Assembly (NCBI GenBank): GCA_934500875.1
Contig: CAKSTL010000004.1
Coordinates: 147,514 to 211,513 of the forward strand
DNA length: 64,000 nt
Direction: 5' to 3'
Source of the DNA: an uncultured Clostridia bacterium
Lineage (GTDB): Bacteria; Bacillota; Clostridia; UMGS1810
Below are positions 53,669 through 62,917 of the stretch, in pieces; positions within the stretch are counted from its first letter, which is position 1; every line of letters begins with the position of its first letter. The notes under the pieces are model-generated. The model worked only from the letters and a program-made list of their open reading frames with translations. It ran no database searches and was not told the DNA's origin. The translations under genes and the position numbers were made by a program.

Positions 53669-54727
53669 TCAGCCGATAATTTTCAAATCTTTTTCGGCGC
53701 TTGTCAAAATTTCAATTCCGTCCTTTTTTATAACAACCATATCTTCAATTCTTACACCGCAGAAAGAAGGGATATAAATGCCCGGCTCAACCGTAACAAC
53801 GTTACCCGGCTTAAGCAGCGTTTCGTTTTTCGGCGATAAAGTCGGCAATTCGTGAATATCCAATCCCACTCCGTGCCCGAGAGCGTGTCCGAAATATCCG
53901 CAGTAACTTTTATTTATGATATTTTCCGCAAGCATATGTGCGTCCGAGCATTTTTTCTGCGCAGCCAAAAATTCTTCTGCGCATCTTTGCGCAGTAAGCA
54001 CCGTATCGTAAATCTTTTTTGCGTCGTCCGATACATCACCCACCGCAAACGTTCTTGTGATATCCGAACAGTATCCGTTATATACACATCCGTAGTCAAG
54101 CACTACCAAATCGCCTTTTTCAAGCTTTTTTGACGTAGGAAATCCGTGCGGAAGAGCGCCTCTTTTTCCCGACGCACATATTGTGTCGAATGAATTTTGC
54201 GACGCACCGCATTTTTTCATAAAAAAGTCAATTTCGTTTGCAACTTCAATCTCGCTCATACCCTCTTTTGCAAACTTTAAAATATGCTCAAATGCCATAT
54301 CGGCAATTTTGACTGCCTTTCTTATATTTTTCAGCTCGGAGGCGCTTTTTTTAGCCCTGAATTTTAAAATTGTGTCATCAAGGCAAAAAAGATTTTTGAA
54401 TATGCCGCCGAATTTCATATACGAGCTGTAAGAAATTGAAAGATTTTCAAACCCCGTCTTTTCAAACGCAGAACACATTTTTTTGATGTCGTTTTTTCTT
54501 ATATCAATAATTTCATAGTCAGGGCATTGCTCGCCTGCCTGTGTGATATAGCGAAAATCGGTCATAAGATACAGAACGTCAAGCCCGATTACAAGATATG
54601 CGCTGCTTCCTGTATAGCCGCTGTAATAAAACACATTTTTAAGGTCTGTTATAAGAGCGCTGTCAAGTTTGTTTTTTATAAGATAACTTCTTAATTTTTT
54701 TATTCTCGATTGTGTTTCGGTTGCCAA
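53669..54727 (-). CDS. pepP: Xaa-Pro aminopeptidase (M24 family)
   Basis: Removes an N-terminal residue before proline. N-terminal creatinase-like domain (to about 130), then pita-bread domain with metal ligands: LDYGCVYNGYCSDITRTF (D, D), ALGHGVGLDIHE (H), TVEPGIY (E), VRIEDMVVI (E). 352 residues. TTG start with GGAG 10 bases before it. Upstream of efp, the usual pair linked to proline-rich proteins. Confidence 0.92.
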   Translation of the reverse strand: MATETQSRIKKLRSYLIKNKLDSALITDLKNVFYYSGYTGSSAYLVIGLDVLYLMTDFRYITQAGEQCPDYEIIDIRKNDIKKMCSAFEKTGFENLSISYSSYMKFGGIFKNLFCLDDTILKFRAKKSASELKNIRKAVKIADMAFEHILKFAKEGMSEIEVANEIDFFMKKCGASQNSFDTICASGKRGALPHGFPTSKKLEKGDLVVLDYGCVYNGYCSDITRTFAVGDVSDDAKKIYDTVLTAQRCAEEFLAAQKKCSDAHMLAENIINKSYCGYFGHALGHGVGLDIHELPTLSPKNETLLKPGNVVTVEPGIYIPSFCGVRIEDMVVIKKDGIEILTSAEKDLKIIG

Positions 54728-54746
54728 TTTAATTCATCTCCGGTTT

Positions 54747-55601
54747 TTATTTATCCTTTTGCGCAAGGTACATACGCTTCATTTCAAGGGCGTCCTCCGC
54801 CATAGTTCCGTTCGATTCGCAAATAATTGTCGGAGAAAGATTTTTTTTGTAAATTATCTCGGCAATCGGCAAAAATTCCGGTCCGTACATAGTGTCGGCA
54901 AGCGTGTGATGCTTTTTTTCACCGCCCGCGGTAAACTCAATACGGCTGAAATGCGAGTGAAAACAGTTTAGTCTGTCGTGACCCAATCCGTTTTCGATTT
55001 TATCAAAAATTTCAAGATAATCGGAATACTCCTTCAGCGAGCCGAGCCCCCTTGCGTTAAGATGACCGAAATCAATCGTCGGCAAAAGATAATCGTCAAG
55101 CCTGCACAACTCAATAACCTCGTCCAAATCGCCGAGCTGATTGATTTTTCCCATTGTTTCAGGGCAAATATGAATGTGCGAAAGATTAAGTTCCTTAGAG
55201 CGTTCAAGCGCAATTGTCAGCGTTTTTTTTGCATATTCCATAGCAACACGCCTGTCCATTTTTGCACACGCACCCGAATGAACAACAATTCTGTCCGCAC
55301 CCATAAAATCAGCGGCGGCAAGCGTGTCGGTAATATATTTCACGCTTTTTTCACGTTTCTCCTCATCATCCGTTGCAAGATTTATATAATATGGTGCGTG
55401 GATACTCAGCTTAATTTTGTTTTTCTTCGCCTCATCTCCAAGCTTTTTCGCAGTCGGCTCCGTAATTTTAACGCCTTTTGAGCACTGATATTCATATGCG
55501 TCAAGCCCTTTTTCCTTAAGCCACCCGGGCATTTGGAGCGACGATTTGTAACCTTCATTATAAAAACTTTCCGAATTTCCGCTCGGTCCGAAATATACCA
55601 T
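54747..55601 (-). CDS. nfo: Endonuclease IV-type AP endonuclease
   Basis: TIM-barrel AP endonuclease with three-zinc site: SIHAPYYINLA, VVHSGACAKMDRR, ICPETMGK, TIDFGHLNARG, CFHSHFSRIEF and IICESNG are in family order. 284 residues. GGAGATAATTT before ATG. A sugar-isomerase-like AP-endonuclease-family protein is a less likely alternative, given the complete ligand set. Confidence 0.85.
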   Translation of the reverse strand: MVYFGPSGNSESFYNEGYKSSLQMPGWLKEKGLDAYEYQCSKGVKITEPTAKKLGDEAKKNKIKLSIHAPYYINLATDDEEKREKSVKYITDTLAAADFMGADRIVVHSGACAKMDRRVAMEYAKKTLTIALERSKELNLSHIHICPETMGKINQLGDLDEVIELCRLDDYLLPTIDFGHLNARGLGSLKEYSDYLEIFDKIENGLGHDRLNCFHSHFSRIEFTAGGEKKHHTLADTMYGPEFLPIAEIIYKKNLSPTIICESNGTMAEDALEMKRMYLAQKDK

Positions 55602-55638
55602 AAATTATCTCCTTTTTCTAAATGCAGCAAAAATCTTT

Positions 55639-56754
55639 TTAAGCCGTTTTGCCGTTTTCCGCCTCTTTTTTATCCATATACTCGCACAAAAGTGTTTTTA
55701 TAAGTGCGGCTGTCGGAACTGCAAGCAGTATTCCGGCTATCCCGAAAAATCCGCCGCCGACAAGAATAGCAAAAATTACCCAGAACGGTTTGATTGAAAA
55801 CGAATTGTTTACAAGGTTCGGCTGAATAACGTTTGCGTCAATCTGCTGCAAAATTATAAGTGCGACCGCAACCCAGACGCCTTTTGTAAAGCTTGCCGTA
55901 AAACAAGTTACGACTGCCGTAAGCGCCGTTGCTATTATTGCCCCGAAGTACGGAATAAGGTTAAACGTGCCGAGAAGAAGTGCAAAAATGTGCGCATACT
56001 TAACCTTTAGAAGCGTCAGCACAATAAACGACAGCACAAAAACGACAACGGCGTCAATAATCAGGCAGTAGAGGTATTTATAAACAAACTCGGTTGCCAT
56101 TTTGACATATCGTGACGCTTTGTTGTATGTCTTTTCACGAACTGCAATTTTTAAAAATCTTTTTGCCGCCGACTTTAACCTGTCACGGTCAAGAAGAATG
56201 TAAACCGATATTATAAGCCCCATAAAAACATTGACAAATGCGGTTGAAAATCCCATAACTCCCGAGGCATACTGATTTATGCTTTCAAATTTCACATACT
56301 TCATAATGTTATCAACACTGACAAGTTTTTCAAGATAATCCAAATCAATGCTTACAATATCAAGACTGTTGATATAATCGGTCATACGCTCGATAAGACC
56401 CGGCACCTGATACACAAAGTCGCCTATATTTTTGATAAGCGGCGGTATCATAAAATATATTATTATTCCGAGAATACCGATAAGCACAATAAATGTTGCC
56501 GCAACGGAAAATCCTCTGCGGTTTTTGCGTATAAACTTATTGCTGCATTTATGCATCAGCTTTTCAAGCTTTATGCAGAACGGATAAAGCAAAAGCGCAA
56601 ACGCAAATCCCCATCCGAACGGCGAAAGTATTTTAAAGAGCTTTTTAACCCAATCGATTATTATGCCGAAATTGTCAAACGTTTTGTATACCGCTATAAG
56701 CAGAACGCCTATAATAAAAACGGCGATATAACTTTTTTGAAGCCGGTTTTTCAA
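55639..56754 (-). CDS. AI-2E-family (DUF20) membrane transporter
   Basis: Eight-helix permease fold: helices near 10-65, a long soluble stretch, then four C-terminal helices including FNLIPYFGAIIATALTA, the family hallmark, and PFWVIFAILVGGGFFGIAG. 371 residues. TTG start with GGAG 7 bases upstream. Members include AI-2 exporters, Na+/H+ antiporters and YtvI-like sporulation proteins; substrate not assignable. Confidence 0.88.
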   Translation of the reverse strand: MKNRLQKSYIAVFIIGVLLIAVYKTFDNFGIIIDWVKKLFKILSPFGWGFAFALLLYPFCIKLEKLMHKCSNKFIRKNRRGFSVAATFIVLIGILGIIIYFMIPPLIKNIGDFVYQVPGLIERMTDYINSLDIVSIDLDYLEKLVSVDNIMKYVKFESINQYASGVMGFSTAFVNVFMGLIISVYILLDRDRLKSAAKRFLKIAVREKTYNKASRYVKMATEFVYKYLYCLIIDAVVVFVLSFIVLTLLKVKYAHIFALLLGTFNLIPYFGAIIATALTAVVTCFTASFTKGVWVAVALIILQQIDANVIQPNLVNNSFSIKPFWVIFAILVGGGFFGIAGILLAVPTAALIKTLLCEYMDKKEAENGKTA

Positions 56755-56780
56755 AAAATCACTCCTAAATATTCAGTACA

Positions 56781-56812
56781 AATACCTCCCCACTTTATTA
56801 TGGGGAGGTATT
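56781..56812 (-). terminator. Strong hairpin after the 981-residue SLH gene
   Basis: 12-bp perfect stem AATACCTCCCCA/TGGGGAGGTATT (56781-56792 with 56801-56812), loop 8. Only a short T stretch follows on minus, so termination or a 3' stabiliser. Confidence 0.65.
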
Positions 56813-56833
56813 CGGGGCTTTTATGCCGTTTTT

Positions 56834-59779
56834 TTATTTATATGCAATAATTGCTTTGATAGAATTGCCTATTCTCGATACAAATACCCTCGAAGCATCT
56901 TCGATATTTCCGTTGCCGTCCGAAGTTCTGATCGGTGTAACCGCATTCACAATATTGTCATAAGACAGAATCTTATCATCTTCGTTCTTAGCGGAAGAGT
57001 CAAAAACAAAGAGTTTAATGCCCGAGCCGATAGTACCTATGTTTTCAGGGGACAGCGCCGAAATCTTATCAACGTAATCCGGGTCATCCGTACTGATACC
57101 TTCAATATCTGAAGTTTTTACCAAATTAAGCGTACCGTCTGTGGAATAAGCTACGCCGTAGTATGCATTATAGGGGTCATTTGAACCGGGTCTTGTACGT
57201 GAAATATGCCAATCAGCCGCAGTCTGCGAACCGTCCGAACCTGCCTTGTTGTAAAGCGTGCCGTTTGCAAATATTTTTTCAACGAGCGCAACAGCACCGC
57301 TCTTGGTTTCATACTTAATGATATCGCCCGGATTAAGGTTGCTTACATCTACCTTTCCGTCAGTGTAGAGCGGTTCAGCAGCAACTTCTTTGCTTGCGGT
57401 AAAGTCGTAGTAAACAATTTTCTTAACATTGTCGCCGTCTTGCACAGCGTCGCTGATTTTCTTAATCATAATTGTTTTTGAATTACCGGTAATTTCAAGA
57501 GCATTGCCGCCGTATACAACAACAATTTCAGCATTATGTGTATTGCTGTTCACATTAAATGCGTCAACATAGAAAGAAGCTCCGTTTGTAAATTTACCGG
57601 GTTTTGACGAATATACCGTATAGCCTTCCTCATCACTTCTGTCAAGCGGAACAAAGAATACTTTTGTTGACACCGCCGTGGAAGAAGATGATGTGCTGAA
57701 ATTCATATTAAACACTGATTTGTTGGAACTATCCTTAAACGAGTTGCCGTCTGCGTATTTAAGACCTACGCTTCCGTCTGTCTTGCCTTTGCTGTATTCA
57801 AGGAAATCGGATTCGCCGCCTACAGCAACAGTTGTAATGCTGGAAATAACCTTACCCGACGCCGAAGTTGTTTTGAAAACAATCGGCTGGCTATACATTG
57901 CGTAATCCTCACGACCGTCTTCAATTTTATTTGACGAACCGTTGTTTATAACTTTCGCAGACTCTGCCAAAATACCCGGAATATCTCTGGGAGAATAACC
58001 ATCCTTGCCGTTAACCCTGACGGTTTTCTTCAAAGTATACTCAGCAACCGCTGAATTTGTGGATTTTCCTGCCACAATCATACTGATTTTAACATCATCC
58101 TTGTCAGCGCTTTCAGAAGGAGTTACATCAACGATATAACCGTATTTTGTTGTATCGGTTGAAGAAATAGCAACAATCTTACCTTCACGGTCAAGATAGC
58201 ACGTTACAATATCGCCCCTGTTCATAGCCTGTGCAGGGTCTTGCTCAACAAGTCTTTTATAATAATTTGAAGCCTTGTATTCTTTATTGCCGATTTCATA
58301 AACGTCGTCGCTCGAAATACTGCTAACAGTACCCTGTGCAGTGGTTGTTGAAATAATAACCGTTGTTTTTGCATATGAAGCGTCCGTATCATACGGTTTT
58401 GCAATTGAAACAACGCTGTTCTGTCTTATTGAGCCAAACTGTGCGGATGTGCCGGCAGAGTTTTTAAACTCAATATTTTCAGGGTCCATATCAAGCTTAA
58501 TGCTTTTTAAAACATTGCCGTTTTTTACATATTTATCGGTAATTGTCTTTGAAGTGGACTCAACCGTTCCCACAAAGAAAGTTTCATATGTTGAAACATA
58601 AGCCGTGTCGTATTTGCCGTTGCCGTCGCCGTCAACAAATTTAATTGTTCCGTTGTCGATATCAAGAAGATTTTTAATCTTTGTTGAATTTACTCCGCTT
58701 ACACCGACGCCGTTGTAGATTATTTTCAGATTGTTTTCAAACGGTATTCTCGAAACCTTTGTGCTTGAGTCTTTGTAATACTCAACATAGCTTCCGTCAA
58801 TGGTTTCTATATCGTCTGCGTCAATTTCAACCGTTTTGTTAAGTCCGTCTGTAGAAATGCTTTTAATTGTATTTTTCGAGTTTTTCACGGTATATGTAAT
58901 ATCAAGGTACTGACCGAGATACTGATACATATTATCTATGCTGTAGCTTCCGATTTTATAGGTTGTTTCCGTACCGGTGCTGTCATCATAGAGTTTAATT
59001 TCGTCCATTGAGCCGCCTGTTTCACCATCAACACCCTGGTTAAAAACAGCGCTGACCATACCGAGTACCGACTCTTCATCTTCGTCCTTTTCGTTATCTT
59101 TTATAACAAATCCGCCCGAACCCGAGCCTGTACCTGTATTACCCCCGGGAATAACAGTAATCACCTTATCCGAGATTGTCATATTGTAAATAAGCTGTGC
59201 AACAAGTCCTCTGGGCGCCGCATCATCAGCAGAGCCTGCAGCCTGTTTTAAAATGCCGATTTGCTGTGCAACCTGGATATATCCGTTATACCACGGCTCT
59301 GTTTTTTCGATAACCGAAGAATAACCCATAGCGCAAACAACCATTTTAACCGCTTCGGCATACGAAACCGTATTTTTCGCTCTGAACGTGCCGTCCTCAT
59401 AACCGTTTACGATAGACGCTTTGACAGCATAATCTATGTAAGGAATTGTCCAGCTTACCGTCGGGTCGGAATCCACATCGGAAAATCCCGAAGAAGTTGC
59501 CGTAAGGTTTGCTGCCGCATCCTTAATTTTCGCAACTGCCAGAAGCTTTGCAAATTCTCCTCTGGTAATGGTATCAAGAGGTTTAAATGTTCTTGTTCCG
59601 TCCTCCGCAAGGTATCCGTCAACAATTCCGCTTTCGTAAAGCTTCTGAATTGCTTCGGCATACTGCGTGTCGCCCGTTACGTCGGTAAATGTAGAATCTG
59701 CATACACATTAAATGTAAAAAGTGTAAACATAAACACAACAACCGTAACAAGCGCCGTTAATCTTTTAATGCTCGTCAT
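56834..59779 (-). CDS. Large S-layer homology domain protein
   Basis: Exported, 981 residues. Signal peptide LTALVTVVVFMFTLFTFNVYA. Two clear SLH modules and a weaker third in residues about 28-210 (FTDVTGDTQYAEAIQKLYE, GYEDGTFRAKNTVSYAEAV). A Gly/Ser linker with acidic run (GGNTGTGSGSGG, DEDEE) follows, then about 750 residues of beta-rich, Thr/Ser/Asp-rich repeats without enzymatic motifs. AGGAGGAAAG before ATG; strong promoter. Likely a structural S-layer or surface protein. Confidence 0.88.
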   Translation of the reverse strand: MTSIKRLTALVTVVVFMFTLFTFNVYADSTFTDVTGDTQYAEAIQKLYESGIVDGYLAEDGTRTFKPLDTITRGEFAKLLAVAKIKDAAANLTATSSGFSDVDSDPTVSWTIPYIDYAVKASIVNGYEDGTFRAKNTVSYAEAVKMVVCAMGYSSVIEKTEPWYNGYIQVAQQIGILKQAAGSADDAAPRGLVAQLIYNMTISDKVITVIPGGNTGTGSGSGGFVIKDNEKDEDEESVLGMVSAVFNQGVDGETGGSMDEIKLYDDSTGTETTYKIGSYSIDNMYQYLGQYLDITYTVKNSKNTIKSISTDGLNKTVEIDADDIETIDGSYVEYYKDSSTKVSRIPFENNLKIIYNGVGVSGVNSTKIKNLLDIDNGTIKFVDGDGNGKYDTAYVSTYETFFVGTVESTSKTITDKYVKNGNVLKSIKLDMDPENIEFKNSAGTSAQFGSIRQNSVVSIAKPYDTDASYAKTTVIISTTTAQGTVSSISSDDVYEIGNKEYKASNYYKRLVEQDPAQAMNRGDIVTCYLDREGKIVAISSTDTTKYGYIVDVTPSESADKDDVKISMIVAGKSTNSAVAEYTLKKTVRVNGKDGYSPRDIPGILAESAKVINNGSSNKIEDGREDYAMYSQPIVFKTTSASGKVISSITTVAVGGESDFLEYSKGKTDGSVGLKYADGNSFKDSSNKSVFNMNFSTSSSSTAVSTKVFFVPLDRSDEEGYTVYSSKPGKFTNGASFYVDAFNVNSNTHNAEIVVVYGGNALEITGNSKTIMIKKISDAVQDGDNVKKIVYYDFTASKEVAAEPLYTDGKVDVSNLNPGDIIKYETKSGAVALVEKIFANGTLYNKAGSDGSQTAADWHISRTRPGSNDPYNAYYGVAYSTDGTLNLVKTSDIEGISTDDPDYVDKISALSPENIGTIGSGIKLFVFDSSAKNEDDKILSYDNIVNAVTPIRTSDGNGNIEDASRVFVSRIGNSIKAIIAYK

Positions 59780-59817
59780 AATTCTTTCCTCCTAAGTATG
59801 TAAATCTACATAATAAC

Positions 59818-59846
59818 ATTTTAAAACATAATTGCCGATAAGTCAA
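59818..59846 (-). promoter_or_regulatory. Sigma-A promoter for the large SLH gene
   Basis: TTGACT (59846-59841) and TAAAAT (59823-59818), spacer 17, 40 bases before the start. Confidence 0.65.
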
Positions 59847-59890
59847 TATAATATTGTTTTTGAAAAAAATATGTAACATTAGAAAAATTC

Positions 59891-61324
59891 TTACCGTTTA
59901 TAAAGCTTGTTAAGACGGCGGTATTTTTCTTTGTCAATGCTGAGAAGCTGTTCTTTTGTAATTCTGTAAAGCCAGTTGTTTTCGCTTGTTCCGGGTGTAT
60001 TAAGACGTGTGTCCGAGCCGTATTTGAGCAAATCCTGAATCGGAAGTATGACAGTATCCGCACTGCTTTGATAAAGCGTGCGCACAATGCTGTCAAACCC
60101 GCCCTCCCAGTTGTCGCTTTCGTATCCGCAATACTCCAAAAGATACTTTTTCTTGTCGGCGTCAAGCTCCCAGAGATAGCCCAGAAGCGTGTTGTTATCG
60201 TGAGTTCCCGTGTATGCAACGCAGTTTTTTACATAGTTGTGCGGAAGGTGGCTGTTGTCGTCAAACGACAAAAATCCGAACTGCAAAACCCTCATTCCCG
60301 GAAAACTACTGTATTCAACAAGGCTGTTGACATCTTCGGATATTTCGCCCAAATCCTCGGCTATTATCATTTTACCGTCCGAAACTTTTTTTATTGCGTT
60401 GATAAAATCTTTGCCGGGACCCTTGACCCATTTTCCTTCGGCGGCTGTCTTTGCGCCTGCGTCAACCGACCAGAACGATTCCAGCCCTCTAAAATGGTCA
60501 ATGCGTATGCCGTCAAACATAGTGAGCATATGCGAAAGCCTGTCAACCCACCATTTGTAGCCGTTTTTCTTCATTTTGTCCCAGTCGTACAAAGGATTGC
60601 TCCAGAGCTGACCGTCTTTTGAAAAATAATCCGGCGGAACGCCCGCAACAGATGTGGGATAACCCTTTTCGTCGAGCAAAAATTCTTCTCTGTTGCTCCA
60701 CACGTCACAACTGTCGTGCGAAACATAAATTGGTATATCACCTATTATGCTTATGTTTTTTTCGTTTGCATATTTTTTTATTTCGTTCCACTGACTAAAA
60801 AACTCATACTGAATAAACTTCCAGCCGAAAAGTATTTTATCGTCCGTTTCAAAAACGTCCCATTCCTGCCACGGTTTGTCGCCGTTTGCGCTCTTTAGCG
60901 CCATAAATTTGCAGAAGTCGGCAAGATATTTATTTTCGCCGATAAATTTTTCTATCTTTTCCCTTTCGCAGCCGTTTACCCTCTCGGATGCCGCACACAA
61001 AAGCTTTACACGATTTTCAAACAGCCTTTTGTATTCGCACGAATACGGTGTTTCCTGTTTTTGAAGCTGCATCTCGTCATATGTAATATAACCTTTTTCG
61101 TACAAAGTATTAAGGTCGGCAAAATAAGGATTTCCGCCGAACGCCGAATAAGATTTATACGGCGAATTGCACTCGTCGCTCGTTCCGAACGGCAAAACCT
61201 GCCAGATTGAAAAACCCGTATCCGAGAGAAAATCAATAAATTCCCTCGCCTCTTTTCCAAAGCTGCCGCACGAATAATCGCCGTACAGCGTTGATATGTG
61301 CATAAGCACTCCGCTTCTTCTCAA
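59891..61324 (-). CDS. malQ: 4-alpha-glucanotransferase (GH77)
   Basis: Disproportionating enzyme that transfers maltosyl units in glycogen/maltodextrin metabolism. IWQVLPFGTSDECNSPYKSY at the N-terminus; GH77 catalytic residues in DGIRIDHFRGLESFW (nucleophile Asp) and MIIAEDLGEI (acid Glu); TGTHDNNTLLGYLW near 340. 477 residues. TTG start with GGGGAG 6 bases upstream. Confidence 0.95.
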   Translation of the reverse strand: MRRSGVLMHISTLYGDYSCGSFGKEAREFIDFLSDTGFSIWQVLPFGTSDECNSPYKSYSAFGGNPYFADLNTLYEKGYITYDEMQLQKQETPYSCEYKRLFENRVKLLCAASERVNGCEREKIEKFIGENKYLADFCKFMALKSANGDKPWQEWDVFETDDKILFGWKFIQYEFFSQWNEIKKYANEKNISIIGDIPIYVSHDSCDVWSNREEFLLDEKGYPTSVAGVPPDYFSKDGQLWSNPLYDWDKMKKNGYKWWVDRLSHMLTMFDGIRIDHFRGLESFWSVDAGAKTAAEGKWVKGPGKDFINAIKKVSDGKMIIAEDLGEISEDVNSLVEYSSFPGMRVLQFGFLSFDDNSHLPHNYVKNCVAYTGTHDNNTLLGYLWELDADKKKYLLEYCGYESDNWEGGFDSIVRTLYQSSADTVILPIQDLLKYGSDTRLNTPGTSENNWLYRITKEQLLSIDKEKYRRLNKLYKR

Positions 61325-61385
61325 TAAAAACTCCCCAATCAGATGAAAATATTAATATATAATGTTATCTTCTCGGTGCCTTTTT

Positions 61386-61414
61386 ATTTTATCATAATTT
61401 TTTTGTTTTGTAAA
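61386..61414 (-). promoter_or_regulatory. Sigma-A promoter for malQ
   Basis: TTTACA (61414-61409) and TAAAAT (61391-61386), spacer 17. Confidence 0.65.
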
Positions 61415-61465
61415 CGTATTTTTTCTATTTATTTATGGTAAATATGTAAATATATTGCTCATTTA

Positions 61466-61494
61466 TTGACAAAGCGTTTTGCCTGTTGTAATAT
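61466..61494 (+). promoter_or_regulatory. Sigma-A promoter for pgeF
   Basis: TTGACA (61466-61471) and TAATAT (61489-61494), spacer 17. Confidence 0.7.
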
Positions 61495-61524
61495 AGAATT
61501 GAAATTTTATTGCGGGGTGAATTT

Positions 61525-62355
61525 ATGAACAGCAAAAACTGCATAATCAGCGAAAAAAACAATGTTGTGTATATAACTTATCCGAACCTTGAAAAACTCG
61601 GATTTATAAAGCACGCCTCGTCAACACGTATTGGCGGTGTGTCTGAAATAGAGTATTTGTCGACAATGAATTTGGGATATCATACGGATGACTGCGCCGA
61701 TAATGTGCGCAAAAATTTTGAAATTTTCGCTTCCGCCATAGGAATTGACATAAACGATATGGTTTCTTCAAGACAGCGCCACAACGAAAACATAAAAACT
61801 GCGTCCCGTGCCGACTGCGGAATGGGAATTACAAAGGACGCCGATTATGACGACGTTGACGCACTTGTTACCAATGAAAAATACGTTGCGCTCACGGTGT
61901 TCGGCGCAGACTGTGTTCCAATTCTCTTTGCCGACTCAAAAAACAAAGCAATCGGCGCAGCGCATTGCGGCTGGAGGGGAACATACAAAAATCTTGCATA
62001 CCTTACGGCAAAAAAGATGAATGAAAACTACGGCAGTAAATTTGAAGATATCTTTGTATCGGTTGCACCGTGCATACACGGGTGCTGTTATGAGGTTGAC
62101 GAAAAGCTTTTTAACGATTTTAAAAATAAATTTTCATACATTGACCAAAAAAACGCAATGCGGATTGAAAACGGAGCGTTTTATCTGGATTTGCCCGAAA
62201 TCAACAGGCAAATTCTTATAAGCGCAGGTGTAAAAGAAGAAAACATTCTTGTGTCAGACCTTTGCACCGCCTGCAATCATACCGAGCTTTTTTCGCACCG
62301 AAAAAGCAACGGAAAAAGAGGAATTATGGCAAGCGTTATTGAAATAACCGACTGA
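61525..62355 (+). CDS. pgeF: Peptidoglycan-editing factor PgeF / laccase-domain protein
   Basis: YfiH/DUF152 family, cytosolic. Enterobacterial PgeF removes misincorporated L-Ser from UDP-MurNAc intermediates; some members oxidise phenols or act on purine nucleosides. Zn/Cu ligands in SRQRHNENI, GADCVPILFAD and AAHCGWRGT; C-terminal DLCTACNHTELFSHRKS. 276 residues. ATG 61525 with GGGGTGA upstream. Single gene next to the SASP gene. Confidence 0.88.
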   Translation: MNSKNCIISEKNNVVYITYPNLEKLGFIKHASSTRIGGVSEIEYLSTMNLGYHTDDCADNVRKNFEIFASAIGIDINDMVSSRQRHNENIKTASRADCGMGITKDADYDDVDALVTNEKYVALTVFGADCVPILFADSKNKAIGAAHCGWRGTYKNLAYLTAKKMNENYGSKFEDIFVSVAPCIHGCCYEVDEKLFNDFKNKFSYIDQKNAMRIENGAFYLDLPEINRQILISAGVKEENILVSDLCTACNHTELFSHRKSNGKRGIMASVIEITD

Positions 62356-62399
62356 AAAACATTATCATATGCCGTTTTTTAAATTTGAAAATTTTTACA

Positions 62400-62429
62400 G
62401 AATATTTAATCGGAAAACAAAGCACAATA
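62400..62429 (+). promoter_or_regulatory. Sigma-G-type promoter for the SASP gene
   Basis: GAATA (62400-62404) fits GHATR; CACAATA (62423-62429) fits CATnHTA with one mismatch; spacer 18. SASP genes are sigma-G-dependent in all sporeformers studied. Confidence 0.55.
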
Positions 62430-62498
62430 ATAGAGCAATAACAAATTACTTTTATTGCAAAAAAACATTTTTACCGATTAAAAAGGAGTGAAAAGAAA

Positions 62499-62684
62499 AT
62501 GGCAAAAAGTATGGTTCCCGAAGCAAAACAGGCAATGGAAAGATTTAAAATGGAAGCTGCTGCAGAAGTTGGCGTAAACTTAAAGCAGGGCTATAACGGC
62601 GACCTCACTTCCAGACAGGCAGGTTCTGTCGGCGGTCAGATGGTTAAAAAAATGATTGAGCAGTATGAAAAGAGCATGTCTTAA
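62499..62684 (+). CDS. Alpha/beta-type small acid-soluble spore protein
   Basis: 61 residues that coat spore DNA and force the A-like form. RFKMEAAAEVGVNL contains the GPR cleavage site (after Glu of KME), and YNGDLTSRQAGSVGGQMVKK is the DNA-binding signature. AAAGGAGTG before ATG. Own promoter and terminator. Digested at germination by the GPR encoded at 40.8-41.8 kb. Confidence 0.97.
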   Translation: MAKSMVPEAKQAMERFKMEAAAEVGVNLKQGYNGDLTSRQAGSVGGQMVKKMIEQYEKSMS

Positions 62685-62718
62685 GTTAGGCTCAGTTAAA
62701 AAAACGCAATACGGGTTT

Positions 62719-62771
62719 TAAACAAAAACAGGCTTTGATAAGGTATATATTATCAAAGTCTGTTTGTTTTT
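62719..62771 (+). terminator. Terminator after the SASP gene
   Basis: CTTTGATAA/TTATCAAAG core (62733-62741 with 62750-62758), extended by CAG/CTG and AAACA/TGTTT, ending in GTTTTT. Confidence 0.85.
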
Positions 62772-62867
62772 CAACTGTCAATATTTTTGTGTTTTTTGTC
62801 AATATAAGCAAAATATTAAATGAAAACTTTAAATTGACAATGTATAATATAAACTGAGGTGATATTT

Positions 62868-62912
62868 ATGCACGACCCGAAAATTTATATAAAAAACTAC
62901 ATCCCGGCATAA
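62868..62912 (+). other. Orphan translation start with 14-codon ORF
   Basis: GAGGTGAT then ATG, reading MHDPKIYIKNYIPA and a stop. A TATAAT box (62843-62848 region) and TTGACA-like bases lie upstream. The signals are those of a normal gene, but the body is missing; directly beyond lies an inverted GH28 fragment. Probably the stump of a deleted gene, less likely a real micro-peptide. Confidence 0.4.
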
Positions 62913-62917
62913 TTTTT

